Positions 1 through 5,758 of a stretch of 15,806 nt of DNA are shown here, one piece after another. The notes under the pieces were generated by a model. It was not told where the DNA came from, did not search any database, and worked only from the letters and a program-made list of their open reading frames with translations. The DNA is from Eubacteriales Family XIII. Incertae Sedis bacterium (GTDB taxonomy: Bacteria; Bacillota; Clostridia; Peptostreptococcales; Anaerovoracaceae), in NCBI GenBank assembly GCA_031290715.1, contig JAITNA010000210.1:1-15806 (forward strand), given 5' to 3'. A program made the position numbers and the translations under genes. Positions within the stretch are counted from its first letter, which is position 1, and each line of letters starts with the position of its first letter.

Positions 1-54
1 AAAGAAGGGACGTAATTCGCCGACAACACATTCTAAAATATTTTTTCAAAACAC

Positions 55-82
55 CCGACACTTCGGCTTGCTCAATTGTATT
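55..82 (+). promoter_or_regulatory. possible ECF-type promoter of the sigma operon
   Basis: A CCGACA element (55-60) lies 16 bases upstream of TGTATT (77-82), just before the sigma factor gene. The layout resembles promoters seen upstream of autoregulated ECF sigma genes in Clostridia, with a T/A-rich stretch before it (about 37-50). This is inference from spacing and position. A standard sigma-70 promoter beyond the window edge is equally possible. Confidence 0.25.
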
Positions 83-104
83 AGTAGTGAAGGAGGGCAA
101 AGCG

Positions 105-596
105 ATGGCAAAATCTTTATTGCGTACGGATAAAGAGGTTGCGGAAATTTATATGCGCCAAATGAGAACTGTTTACCGTGTTTGCTTCACATACATGAAA
201 AATGCCGCTGACACCGAGGATGCCGTTCAAGACACTTTTTATAAAATGCTGGCATCCGGAGTGGTATTTGAGAGTGGGGAGCATGAAAAGGCGTGGCTAA
301 TCCGAACTGCGGCAAACGTCTGCAAAAACAGCATTCGGCACTGGTTCCGTAAACACGAGGACTTGGCAGACTATGAAAATCTCCAAGGCGCTGGTAACAT
401 CGAAATCGACGATACGTTTGAAGCAGTCATGGGTTTACCCGACAAATACAAGTCGGTGGTTTACCTCTACTACTACGAAGGCTGCACAACGCCGGAGATT
501 TCGGATATCCTTCAAAAACCTCAATCTACAATCCGCAATCATCTGCATGAGGCGCGAGGCGTACTCAAAGAAAAATTAGGAGGTGAGTTCCAATGA
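105..596 (+). CDS. ECF-type RNA polymerase sigma factor (sigma-70 family)
   Basis: This 163-residue protein has the size and two-domain layout of an ECF sigma factor. Region 2 lies at about residues 12-80, with the acidic stretch DTEDAVQDTFYKML that contacts core polymerase and the -10 element. A short linker leads to region 4 at about 108-158, a helix-turn-helix with LPDKYKSVVYLYYYEG and PEISDILQKPQSTIRNHL that reads the -35 element. The ATG at 105 is chosen because AAGGAGG (90-96) sits 8 bases upstream; a GTG at 87 in the same frame would place that site inside the gene. The stop overlaps the next start (ATGA, 593-596), so the two products are probably translationally coupled. The regulon is unknown. 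Assignment to the family is secure; the stimulus cannot be read from the sequence. Confidence 0.93.
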   Translation: MAKSLLRTDKEVAEIYMRQMRTVYRVCFTYMKNAADTEDAVQDTFYKMLASGVVFESGEHEKAWLIRTAANVCKNSIRHWFRKHEDLADYENLQGAGNIEIDDTFEAVMGLPDKYKSVVYLYYYEGCTTPEISDILQKPQSTIRNHLHEARGVLKEKLGGEFQ

Positions 597-1348
597 AAGA
601 TACAAGAATTGTTGATTCATGGAACAAAATCGAGCCTAACGCTGTTGCTGAAACGCGGATGCTCGATGCAGTACTCGCCCGTAACCAATCGGGTAAATTA
701 AAAAAGGAAAAGGTGCTCACTATGACTAAAACATTTAACTTGAAAAGGCTCGCCCCCATCGCGGCTTGCTTTATACTCGTAATCGCTCTCGCAGCTGTCG
801 CGGGGAACAATGCGGGTTGGTTCGGCGGCAATGTCTATACGGCAGATTTAGGCGGCGGCAGCACGCTGAGTTTTTACAAATCAGATATGCCCGGCACCGG
901 CAGTTTCGCTTTTGACTTCGATGTGTCCTCGCGTGACTTGACCGATAGCGAAATCAAGATACTGTTTGGCGATTTACCCGCCGCCGCTTATGCAGCGTTC
1001 AACGCGGAGAATCACTCGTTCGTGCGGCTTGAAGGTGAAATCGGTGATACAAAGGTGATATTAGCCGCACCGGGCGCACCGCTTACCGACACAATTATCC
1101 AAGGCAATGAGAACGTTTCTGAGATTAACGGTGTTCCCGTTACAGCAGGATATTTTGTCACAAAAGCGAACAGCCAAGGTGTAAAAACTATCATCTGCTT
1201 CGCCTCTTGGAAATTGGGTGATGTAATCGAGTATGTTCAGCTTGGCGGTAACTACGATGACAGCGAAGCCTTCCGCAATGAAATAGCTTCAGTTATTGAA
1301 CGACTGATTCAAAACGGCACACCTGATTTGAATCAGATTGCTGAATAA
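593..1348 (+). CDS. single-pass membrane protein, probable anti-sigma partner of the ECF factor
   Basis: 251 residues. An N-terminal cytoplasmic segment of about 55 residues is followed by one hydrophobic helix (about 57-75, APIAACFILVIALAAVAG) and an extracytoplasmic domain of about 170 residues rich in Gly, Asp and beta-prone stretches. The start overlaps the sigma stop by four bases. A membrane protein encoded directly after an ECF sigma gene is usually its anti-sigma factor, so that role is inferred from position and topology. I see no HxxxCxxC zinc anti-sigma motif in the short cytoplasmic part, so it is not a classical ZAS protein; it looks more like the uncharacterised membrane partners common in Clostridia. 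The outer domain may be the sensor. Membrane topology is clear, function is not. Confidence 0.7.
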   Translation: MKDTRIVDSWNKIEPNAVAETRMLDAVLARNQSGKLKKEKVLTMTKTFNLKRLAPIAACFILVIALAAVAGNNAGWFGGNVYTADLGGGSTLSFYKSDMPGTGSFAFDFDVSSRDLTDSEIKILFGDLPAAAYAAFNAENHSFVRLEGEIGDTKVILAAPGAPLTDTIIQGNENVSEINGVPVTAGYFVTKANSQGVKTIICFASWKLGDVIEYVQLGGNYDDSEAFRNEIASVIERLIQNGTPDLNQIAE

Positions 1349-1360
1349 AAAAACGACGAG

Positions 1361-1398
1361 AAACGGTAGTGTTGAATAAATCGACACTACCGTTTTTT
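1361..1398 (+). terminator. Rho-independent terminator of the sigma operon
   Basis: A perfect 12-bp stem, AAACGGTAGTGT (1361-1372) against ACACTACCGTTT (1384-1395), with an 11-base loop, runs into six T residues (1393-1398). It begins 12 bases after the stop of the membrane protein gene. An A-rich run at 1347-1354 could let it also act, less efficiently, on transcripts coming from the MFS gene on the other strand. Confidence 0.9.
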
Positions 1399-1464
1399 AG
1401 CTGCATCAAAAAATTGGAATTGACTACTGTTCCGTAGCATCGAAAGAGGAAACGAAACGCTCTC

Positions 1465-1504
1465 CGCACAATGGGGACGCGCACAATGGGGACGCACAAT
1501 GAGG
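1465..1504. repeat. tandem CGCACAATGGGGACG repeat
   Basis: Two perfect 15-base copies (1465-1479, 1480-1494) are followed by a partial, diverged third, CACAATGAGG (1495-1504), which abuts the stop codon of the MFS gene. The same CACAATGGGGACG core recurs at the end of the HxlR gene (about 14927-14939), and its GGGGACG heart occurs in inverse orientation in the hairpin at 4436-4466. It looks like a dispersed intergenic repeat family rather than chance. Confidence 0.6.
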
Positions 1505-2695
1505 TTACGGTAAGCGTCCTCCTTCTTTTTTCGTTTTCCGACCGTGCAAAATCCAGTACAACGGCAAGCAAAAGACCGCAAGCCCAAAAGCAGAGAAATA
1601 CATTTCCCGGTACCCGGCGGCCGTGATGATCAGTCCCGCGACGACCGGACCGACCGCTGTTGCTGTGTCGAGAAAAATATAATAGGTGGCATTTGCGACA
1701 CCCAGTCGATGACGGGGAACCAACCCGACAATCATTGCAAGCGTACACGTCTGAATACAACCGAGTCCCGCACCGATCAGGCCCGCCGCAATCAATACCA
1801 TAACGCCGAATCGGCTTTGTCCCATAATCAGGAATCCCAATGCAAAAACGGCAATTCCCGGGATGAGCACAACATTGGGCCCCTTGGCGTCAAAGAGCTT
1901 GCCGACCAACGGCCTTGTGACAAGAACCATCGCGGCATATACGATGAATATATACGAGGCCGTCCAAGAAAATCCGGTTTCATTCACAAATACTGCGACA
2001 AAGGAGATAATAGAAGAATAACAACCATAAATCATAAAGCAAAGAACGGCGATCGGCAGCACCCTTTTCTCAAAATACTTCGACAAGCCTTTTGCCGCAA
2101 GATTGACCCCTTGCACCCGTGCGGCTTTCTCCAATTCAGAAAGTTTGAGAAAAGGTAAAAGACTGATCCCGAGCGCAGACATAAGCGTACAAAACGCAAA
2201 AATGGCATGATATCCGTTCTCGCTCAGCAAAATGGCAAAATATGGGCCGATTGCCGTACCGACAATCTGGCTCATTGTAAAATACCCCACCCCCGCGCCG
2301 CTGCGATTTTTCGGGATAATGCTGGACACGATGGTAATGGCAGTATTTGCCGCGACGCCGAAGGCAAACCCATTTAAAAATCGAACAATACAAAAGAAAA
2401 TATAATTATCAGCCGCAAAGTAGACCAAGGAAAACAGTGTCATCCCGATGATCCCCAACGTAAACATCTTTTTGTACCCAAGCGTCTGTATATACCGGCC
2501 GGCAAATATCCGGGCAAAAACCGCGCCGCCCACGTAAATGCTGGCGGCAAACCCTGCCGCGCTCTTTGAAACAAGAAATTCCTCCAACGCATAGCCGGCC
2601 GACATCGTTATCAGGGAATAAAAATTGAGACTCGCGAAGAAGTTAATCACCATCAAAATGACATAGTTCCGTGTCCAGAGTTTTTCGTTGTTCAT
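1505..2695 (-). CDS. MFS transporter, 12 membrane helices
   Basis: A 396-residue, strongly hydrophobic protein with about 12 predicted membrane segments and a central loop near residues 185-205, the usual size and shape of a major facilitator superfamily exporter. The loop after helix 2 carries a recognisable though diverged motif A (GRYIQTLGYKKMF), and the equivalent loop in the second half reads RPLVGKLFDAKGP. Such carriers move small molecules across the inner membrane using the proton gradient; the substrate cannot be told. The ATG at 2695 gives a natural N-terminus (MNNEKLWTRNYVILM), but I see no strong ribosome binding site before it. It faces away from the sigma operon and is in the same direction as the ATPase gene upstream, 110 bases away. 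Family assignment is secure. Confidence 0.9.
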   Translation of the reverse strand: MNNEKLWTRNYVILMVINFFASLNFYSLITMSAGYALEEFLVSKSAAGFAASIYVGGAVFARIFAGRYIQTLGYKKMFTLGIIGMTLFSLVYFAADNYIFFCIVRFLNGFAFGVAANTAITIVSSIIPKNRSGAGVGYFTMSQIVGTAIGPYFAILLSENGYHAIFAFCTLMSALGISLLPFLKLSELEKAARVQGVNLAAKGLSKYFEKRVLPIAVLCFMIYGCYSSIISFVAVFVNETGFSWTASYIFIVYAAMVLVTRPLVGKLFDAKGPNVVLIPGIAVFALGFLIMGQSRFGVMVLIAAGLIGAGLGCIQTCTLAMIVGLVPRHRLGVANATYYIFLDTATAVGPVVAGLIITAAGYREMYFSAFGLAVFCLPLYWILHGRKTKKEGGRLP

Positions 2696-2805
2696 AATTT
2701 CAAATCCATAATGCGGTCACACAGCACACCTTCCATTCAAACTCGAACTTCATCTCAGCATAATCGCGCCATATTCGCGCCGCTATTCACGCCAAATCGC
2801 GGCCG

Positions 2806-4224
2806 TCAGTCCGGCGTGAACAGCGCATCCATTGTTACCTGCGAATTCACGATGCCGGCGTGTATATTCTGTTTCACGCCGTAGGTGGTGATCATCGCGA
2901 TGTGTACGCTTTTGTGCGTCTTTGTTTCCTGCGTGAATGCTGACAGCTTGTTTCTAAGATCGTCCTCGCCGGCTTTGTCGATGGCATAGGGGTGTTTTGA
3001 AAATTTGATTTCGCATAGGTCGACGACGTTATCTCCGCGCTCAATGACGAGATCGATCTGTGCGCCGGGGACGGAATGCTTGCTGCGCCACGACGAGATA
3101 CCGATCAGCACGCCCGCAATGCCAAGGCCGGACCGGATCTGCTCGATGTGCCGAAAGCAGACAAGCTCAAAGGCGTACCCGCGCCACGCGTTCAAGCGCG
3201 GTGAATCGCGCAGCCCCGTCCAGTAATGAATGTCCGTCGGGCGCGCGCCGTGCATGAACGAAAAATAGAACAGCGAAAAACTGTCGATCAGTTGGTAGAG
3301 CGCGCCGTTGGCCTTGCTTGGGAAAGCGAGGTATTTTCGGATGAACCCGCTGAGTTCGAGATCCTCAAGAATCTTTGTCAGCGTCCCGCCGTTCTTGTGC
3401 TTCGTGGCTTCAATCAACTCGTCGCGCGTCATGCCGCGCATTTTCCGGCTGAGCGCGCGGACGACCTCGATATAGTGCTCCGATTTTTTGAACAGCGAAG
3501 CATAGAGTTCCTGAAATTCCTCTTTCAACGGCGCGTTTTCGGCAAAAATAATATTGTCCGCATTGCCCGCAAGACTGTAATTGTTTTCAAAATAGCCGAG
3601 ATAATACGGGATGCCGCCGAAAATCATATAGCTTTCGATGATATCGTATCGGTTGAGCAACACATTTTTTGATTTGAGAAAAGCTTCGCATTCGTGAAGA
3701 GTGAACGGATTCAGATGAATCTTCCCCGTCACGCGGTTGTGCAGACCACCGCGGTTCCGAAACAGCTTTCGCGTAATCCATGATGTCGCCGATCCGCATA
3801 CGATGAACAGGATGTCGCTCCGCGCGGATGCGAAAGCGTTCCAAAAATAGTCGAACGCTTTCAGAAACCCGGACTTGGGATTGTCGAGCCAAGGCATTTC
3901 GTCGAAGAAGATGACCTTCTTCTTTTTGCTTTTTGAGGATCGGATCAGGTCGGACAACAAATCGAACGCCTGCATCCAAGTTTCGATGGTTTCGGGGGTT
4001 CTCGCACCGTGGGCTATGATCGCCTTCGCAAAACGTTCCAGATGTTCCGTTTTGTTCGCATCGATCACGCCTGTAAAATAAAAGAAAAAATCATCCCCGA
4101 ACGCTTGCCTGATCAGATAGGTCTTGCCGACACGCCGCCTTCCATACACAGCGACCAACTCCGCCTGATCAGAGCGATGATATTTTTGCAGCAGCTTAAT
4201 TTCCCGTTCCCGTCCGACCAACAT
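2806..4224 (-). CDS. AAA-family ATPase with nuclease-like C-terminal domain (archaeal-type ATPase/DUF234-like)
   Basis: 472 residues. The N-terminal ATPase part has a Walker A loop at 28-36 (GRRRVGKTY), a Walker B at 104-110 (VIFFDEM) and a sensor-like GSATSWI at 144-150. A winged-helix-like middle follows (about 250-310, MTRDELIEATKHKNGGTLTKILEDLE). The C-terminal part has GAQIDLVIE (387-395) and LCEIK (403-407), which fits a PD-(D/E)xK fold with Asp391, Glu405 and Lys407 as candidate metal-binding residues. The family is widespread in archaea and anaerobic bacteria, usually as solitary genes; its cellular role is not established. AAGGAGGA about 7 bases before the ATG fixes the start. Expression should come from the promoter at 4313-4341, flanked by two inverted repeats. 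Family confident, function unknown. Confidence 0.88.
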   Translation of the reverse strand: MLVGREREIKLLQKYHRSDQAELVAVYGRRRVGKTYLIRQAFGDDFFFYFTGVIDANKTEHLERFAKAIIAHGARTPETIETWMQAFDLLSDLIRSSKSKKKKVIFFDEMPWLDNPKSGFLKAFDYFWNAFASARSDILFIVCGSATSWITRKLFRNRGGLHNRVTGKIHLNPFTLHECEAFLKSKNVLLNRYDIIESYMIFGGIPYYLGYFENNYSLAGNADNIIFAENAPLKEEFQELYASLFKKSEHYIEVVRALSRKMRGMTRDELIEATKHKNGGTLTKILEDLELSGFIRKYLAFPSKANGALYQLIDSFSLFYFSFMHGARPTDIHYWTGLRDSPRLNAWRGYAFELVCFRHIEQIRSGLGIAGVLIGISSWRSKHSVPGAQIDLVIERGDNVVDLCEIKFSKHPYAIDKAGEDDLRNKLSAFTQETKTHKSVHIAMITTYGVKQNIHAGIVNSQVTMDALFTPD

Positions 4225-4250
4225 ATCCGATCCTCCTTTTCCTTGAAGAT

Positions 4251-4296
4251 ATTATCAGCTCAAACTGTGAAAAAATATGATGTTTAAGCTGATAAT
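4251..4296. repeat. inverted repeat, copy 1, in the ATPase leader
   Basis: ATTATCAGCTCAAAC (4251-4265) pairs with GTTTAAGCTGATAAT (4282-4296) over 15 bases with one G-T wobble, around a 16-base A/T-rich loop. It lies inside the predicted 5' untranslated region of the ATPase gene, about 27 bases before its start codon. It could be an operator, an RNA hairpin controlling translation, or part of a small mobile repeat. Confidence 0.75.
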
Positions 4297-4312
4297 ATTT
4301 TTGGTGATTTTG

Positions 4313-4341
4313 ATTATACCTTGAAAACACAGTGTTGTAAA
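4313..4341 (-). promoter_or_regulatory. sigma-A promoter of the ATPase gene
   Basis: Read on the minus strand, TTTACA (4341-4336), a 17-base spacer and a perfect TATAAT (4318-4313) form a near-consensus vegetative promoter. Transcription should begin near 4306, leaving an untranslated leader of about 80 bases that contains the first inverted repeat. A short AACAC-A-GTGTT palindrome (4326-4336) falls in the spacer. Confidence 0.75.
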
Positions 4342-4355
4342 GGGAGGGGTAAAAA

Positions 4356-4400
4356 ATTATCAGCTCAAACTGCGAAAAAAGATGGTGTTTAAGCCGAAAA
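4356..4400. repeat. inverted repeat, copy 2, upstream of the ATPase promoter
   Basis: The left arm ATTATCAGCTCAAAC (4356-4370) is identical to copy 1; the loop is very similar (TGCGAAAAAAGATGGT against TGTGAAAAAATATGAT); the right arm (4387-4400) begins GTTTAAGC but then diverges. The copies are 105 bases apart in the same orientation and bracket the ATPase promoter. The intact left arm and decayed right arm suggest duplication followed by drift. Confidence 0.7.
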
Positions 4401-4435
4401 TGCCATATGCCCGCATGCGCGCAAAGCGTGAGAAC

Positions 4436-4466
4436 CGTCCCCGTGCGTTCTGAAGAAACGGGGATG
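4436..4466. repeat. GGGGACG-type hairpin repeat
   Basis: CGTCCCCGT (4436-4444) can pair with ACGGGGATG (4458-4466) through one G-T pair, loop 13 bases. The flank GAGAACCGTCCCCGTGCGTTCT has the look of REP-like elements that I recall as abundant in clostridial genomes, usually with 'GGGGACGGTTCT' on one strand. It sits between the ATPase promoter region and the rpsF promoter. No transposase gene is nearby. No T-run follows, so it is not an obvious terminator. Confidence 0.5.
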
Positions 4467-4493
4467 TCAAATGTTTCCATATTTGTTTTTCGC

Positions 4494-4522
4494 TTGCGCG
4501 GGGGGGATTATTCTATTATAAT
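4494..4522 (+). promoter_or_regulatory. sigma-A promoter of the rpsF-dnaD operon
   Basis: TTGCGC (4494-4499), a 17-base spacer and a perfect TATAAT (4517-4522) predict a start site near 4529. It is the only strong promoter I see between 4401 and the rpsF start and marks the change from AT-rich flank to GC-rich core. Confidence 0.75.
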
Positions 4523-4530
4523 GTATGAAC

Positions 4531-4629
4531 GCCGCAACGGCGGCGGCAGAGAAATTGAATATGGGGCATACAGCCCAACTCTCTGTGTCGGGAAAACCGA
4601 CGCCATTCAGTCCGGAGGGAGGTGAAACA
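4531..4629 (+). promoter_or_regulatory. structured rpsF leader; possible S6:S18 autoregulatory element
   Basis: About 100 untranslated bases contain several short helices: GCCG/CGGC (4531-4541), CAGAGA (4547-4552) with TCTCTG (4580-4585) enclosing GGGC/GCCC (4564-4576), and GTCGG/CCGAC (4587-4601). The ribosome binding site GGAGGGAGG follows at about 4615-4623. In many bacteria the rpsF leader RNA binds the S6:S18 complex as feedback control. That this leader does so is inference; I could not match the published motif base by base. Confidence 0.4.
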
Positions 4630-4917
4630 GTGAATCGTTATGAAGTGTTTTTTGTCATTGCAGCTGCGCTGGAGGACGAAAAGAAGAACGCTGTCGTCGA
4701 AACCGTAAAAGGGATCATCGAGGACGGCGGCGAGGCGACGCGCGTCGATGTGATCGGCTTGCGAAGGCTTGCTTATCCCATTCAGAAGAAAAACGAGGGC
4801 TACTATGTGCTCATTGAATTCAATGCGCCCGCAGAGCTGCCCAAAGAGCTTGATAGAAGGCTCCGTATTTCCGACGATGTGATCAGGCATATCATCATTA
4901 ACAAGGATGAAAAGTAG
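4630..4917 (+). CDS. rpsF: 30S ribosomal protein S6
   Basis: 95 residues, the usual S6 length. The sequence opens NRYEVFFVIAAALEDEKKNAVVE and contains RRLAYPIQKKNEGYYVLIEF and the C-terminal LRISDDVIRHIII, all typical of S6, which binds S18 and 16S rRNA on the platform of the small subunit. I chose the GTG at 4630 because a strong GGAGGGAGG lies just upstream and the protein then begins at the conserved NRYE. An ATG at 4525 in the same frame would add 35 residues unlike any S6 and would begin almost at the predicted transcription start. It is the first gene of the core operon; ssb follows 15 bases later. Confidence 0.97.
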   Translation: MNRYEVFFVIAAALEDEKKNAVVETVKGIIEDGGEATRVDVIGLRRLAYPIQKKNEGYYVLIEFNAPAELPKELDRRLRISDDVIRHIIINKDEK

Positions 4918-4932
4918 AAAAAGAGGTGTACT

Positions 4933-5292
4933 ATGAATGTTGTGATTTTGATCGGCAATCTCGCACGGGACCCTGAAAAAAGCTACACGAACAGCGGTAT
5001 GGCGGTGACGCGGTTCACGCTGGCGATCAATCGGATCACGCGAAAGGAAGGCGCGGACAGCGCGGACTTCATTCGCATTGTCGCGTTTGACAAGCAAGCC
5101 GATTTTGTGGAGCGGTATTTCAAAAAGGGCAATAAGATCGCCGTGGAAGGACGAATCCAAACCGGCAGTTATGACGACAAGGACGGCAAGAAAGTCTACA
5201 CAACGGATGTGATTGCCAATCGTCTTGAATTCGTTGAGCGCAAGGATCAAAGCGGCGGCGGTTATGGCGGCGGTGGCGGCGGGAACAGCTAA
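4933..5292 (+). CDS. ssb: single-stranded DNA-binding protein, cut short by an in-frame TAA
   Basis: The 119-residue open frame holds a complete OB-fold (about 1-106): the opening MNVVILIGNLARDPE, TRFTLAINR, DFIRIVAFDKQADFVERYFKKGNKIAVEGRI and TTDVIANRLEFVERK are classic SSB. It binds single-stranded DNA at forks and repair sites. The frame then enters a Gly-rich linker and meets TAA at 5290-5292. The same frame stays open beyond this for 57 codons and ends in the acidic SSB tip DDDMPF, so the normal gene would be about 177 codons (4933-5466). As written, the product lacks the tail that recruits replication and repair partners. A TAT or TAC (Tyr, as in neighbouring GYGGG repeats) changed to TAA by one base, or a sequence error, would explain it. 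Position between rpsF and rpsR is the normal one. Confidence 0.93.
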   Translation: MNVVILIGNLARDPEKSYTNSGMAVTRFTLAINRITRKEGADSADFIRIVAFDKQADFVERYFKKGNKIAVEGRIQTGSYDDKDGKKVYTTDVIANRLEFVERKDQSGGGYGGGGGGNS

Positions 5293-5466
5293 GGCGGCTC
5301 CGGCTCCGGTGGCGGCGGCTATGGCGGCGGCAATGACGCTTTCGGCGGGCAGTTTGACGGGCCCTCGGATTCGGCTCCCGCGGCTCCCGCGGCCCCTGCA
5401 CCCGGCGGCGGGCTTCCCCCCGATTTCGCCGAGATCGACGACGGGGACGACGATATGCCGTTTTGA
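5293..5466 (+). pseudogene. ssb: detached in-frame C-terminal tail of ssb
   Basis: 57 codons directly after the TAA, in the ssb frame, encode a Gly/Ser linker (GGSGSGGGGYGGGN), an Ala/Pro stretch (SAPAAPAAPAP) and the acidic tip DFAEIDDGDDDMPF before TGA at 5464-5466. The terminal Asp-Asp-Asp-Met-Pro-Phe is the interaction peptide conserved at SSB C-termini. I see no start codon with a ribosome binding site that would make it independently. The intact frame argues for a recent mutation, an error, or readthrough. Confidence 0.85.
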
Positions 5467-5515
5467 ACCGGCCAACAGAAACAGAAGCAATGAAGCGAAA
5501 TAAGGAGTGACAAAT

Positions 5516-5752
5516 ATGGAAAAACAAAGGCGCGGCGGCGGCATGCGGCGAAAAAAAGTATGCCCGTTTTGCACGGACAGGAATTTGAAGATCGACTATA
5601 AGGATGCGGATATGCTGTCGAAGTTCATCACGGAACGCGGCAAGATTCTGCCCAAACGGGTGACGGGCGTATGCGCGATTCACCAAAGGGCCTTGGCGGT
5701 CGAGATCAAGCGGGCACGAATCGTAGCGCTTCTGCCGTATGTAAGAGATTAA
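5516..5752 (+). CDS. rpsR: 30S ribosomal protein S18, zinc-binding (C+) form
   Basis: 78 residues. The S18 core is clear: DYKDADMLSKFITERGKILPKRVTG followed by HQRALAVEIKRARIVALLPYV. S18 partners S6 on the small-subunit platform. Cys16 and Cys19 (CPFC) with Cys53 and His56 (CAIH) form a CX2C...CX2H set, so this is the zinc-binding paralogue type; many bacteria hold a cysteine-free copy for zinc starvation elsewhere. The ATG at 5516 is preferred because AAGGAG (5502-5507) sits 8 bases before it; a GTG at 5507 overlaps that site. It lies 49 bases after the ssb tail and 6 before gdpP. Confidence 0.97.
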   Translation: MEKQRRGGGMRRKKVCPFCTDRNLKIDYKDADMLSKFITERGKILPKRVTGVCAIHQRALAVEIKRARIVALLPYVRD

Positions 5753-5758
5753 CGGCAA

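Noticed and set aside
2806..4224. ATPase/nuclease-like gene as part of a defence or toxin-antitoxin system
   Set aside because: It is solitary, with no partner gene, and the family is commonly found alone; the context gives no support for a defence role.
5290..5292. TAA in ssb as evidence for a reassigned stop code
   Set aside because: TAA ends other well-defined genes here (for example the membrane protein at 1348, rpsR at 5752 and purA at 11091), so it is a normal stop in this genome. Selenocysteine is excluded because the codon is not TGA.
4516..5574. Minus-strand open frame of 352 codons across rpsF and ssb
   Set aside because: Antisense shadow of rpsF and ssb with no coherent motif; the plus-strand genes are certain.
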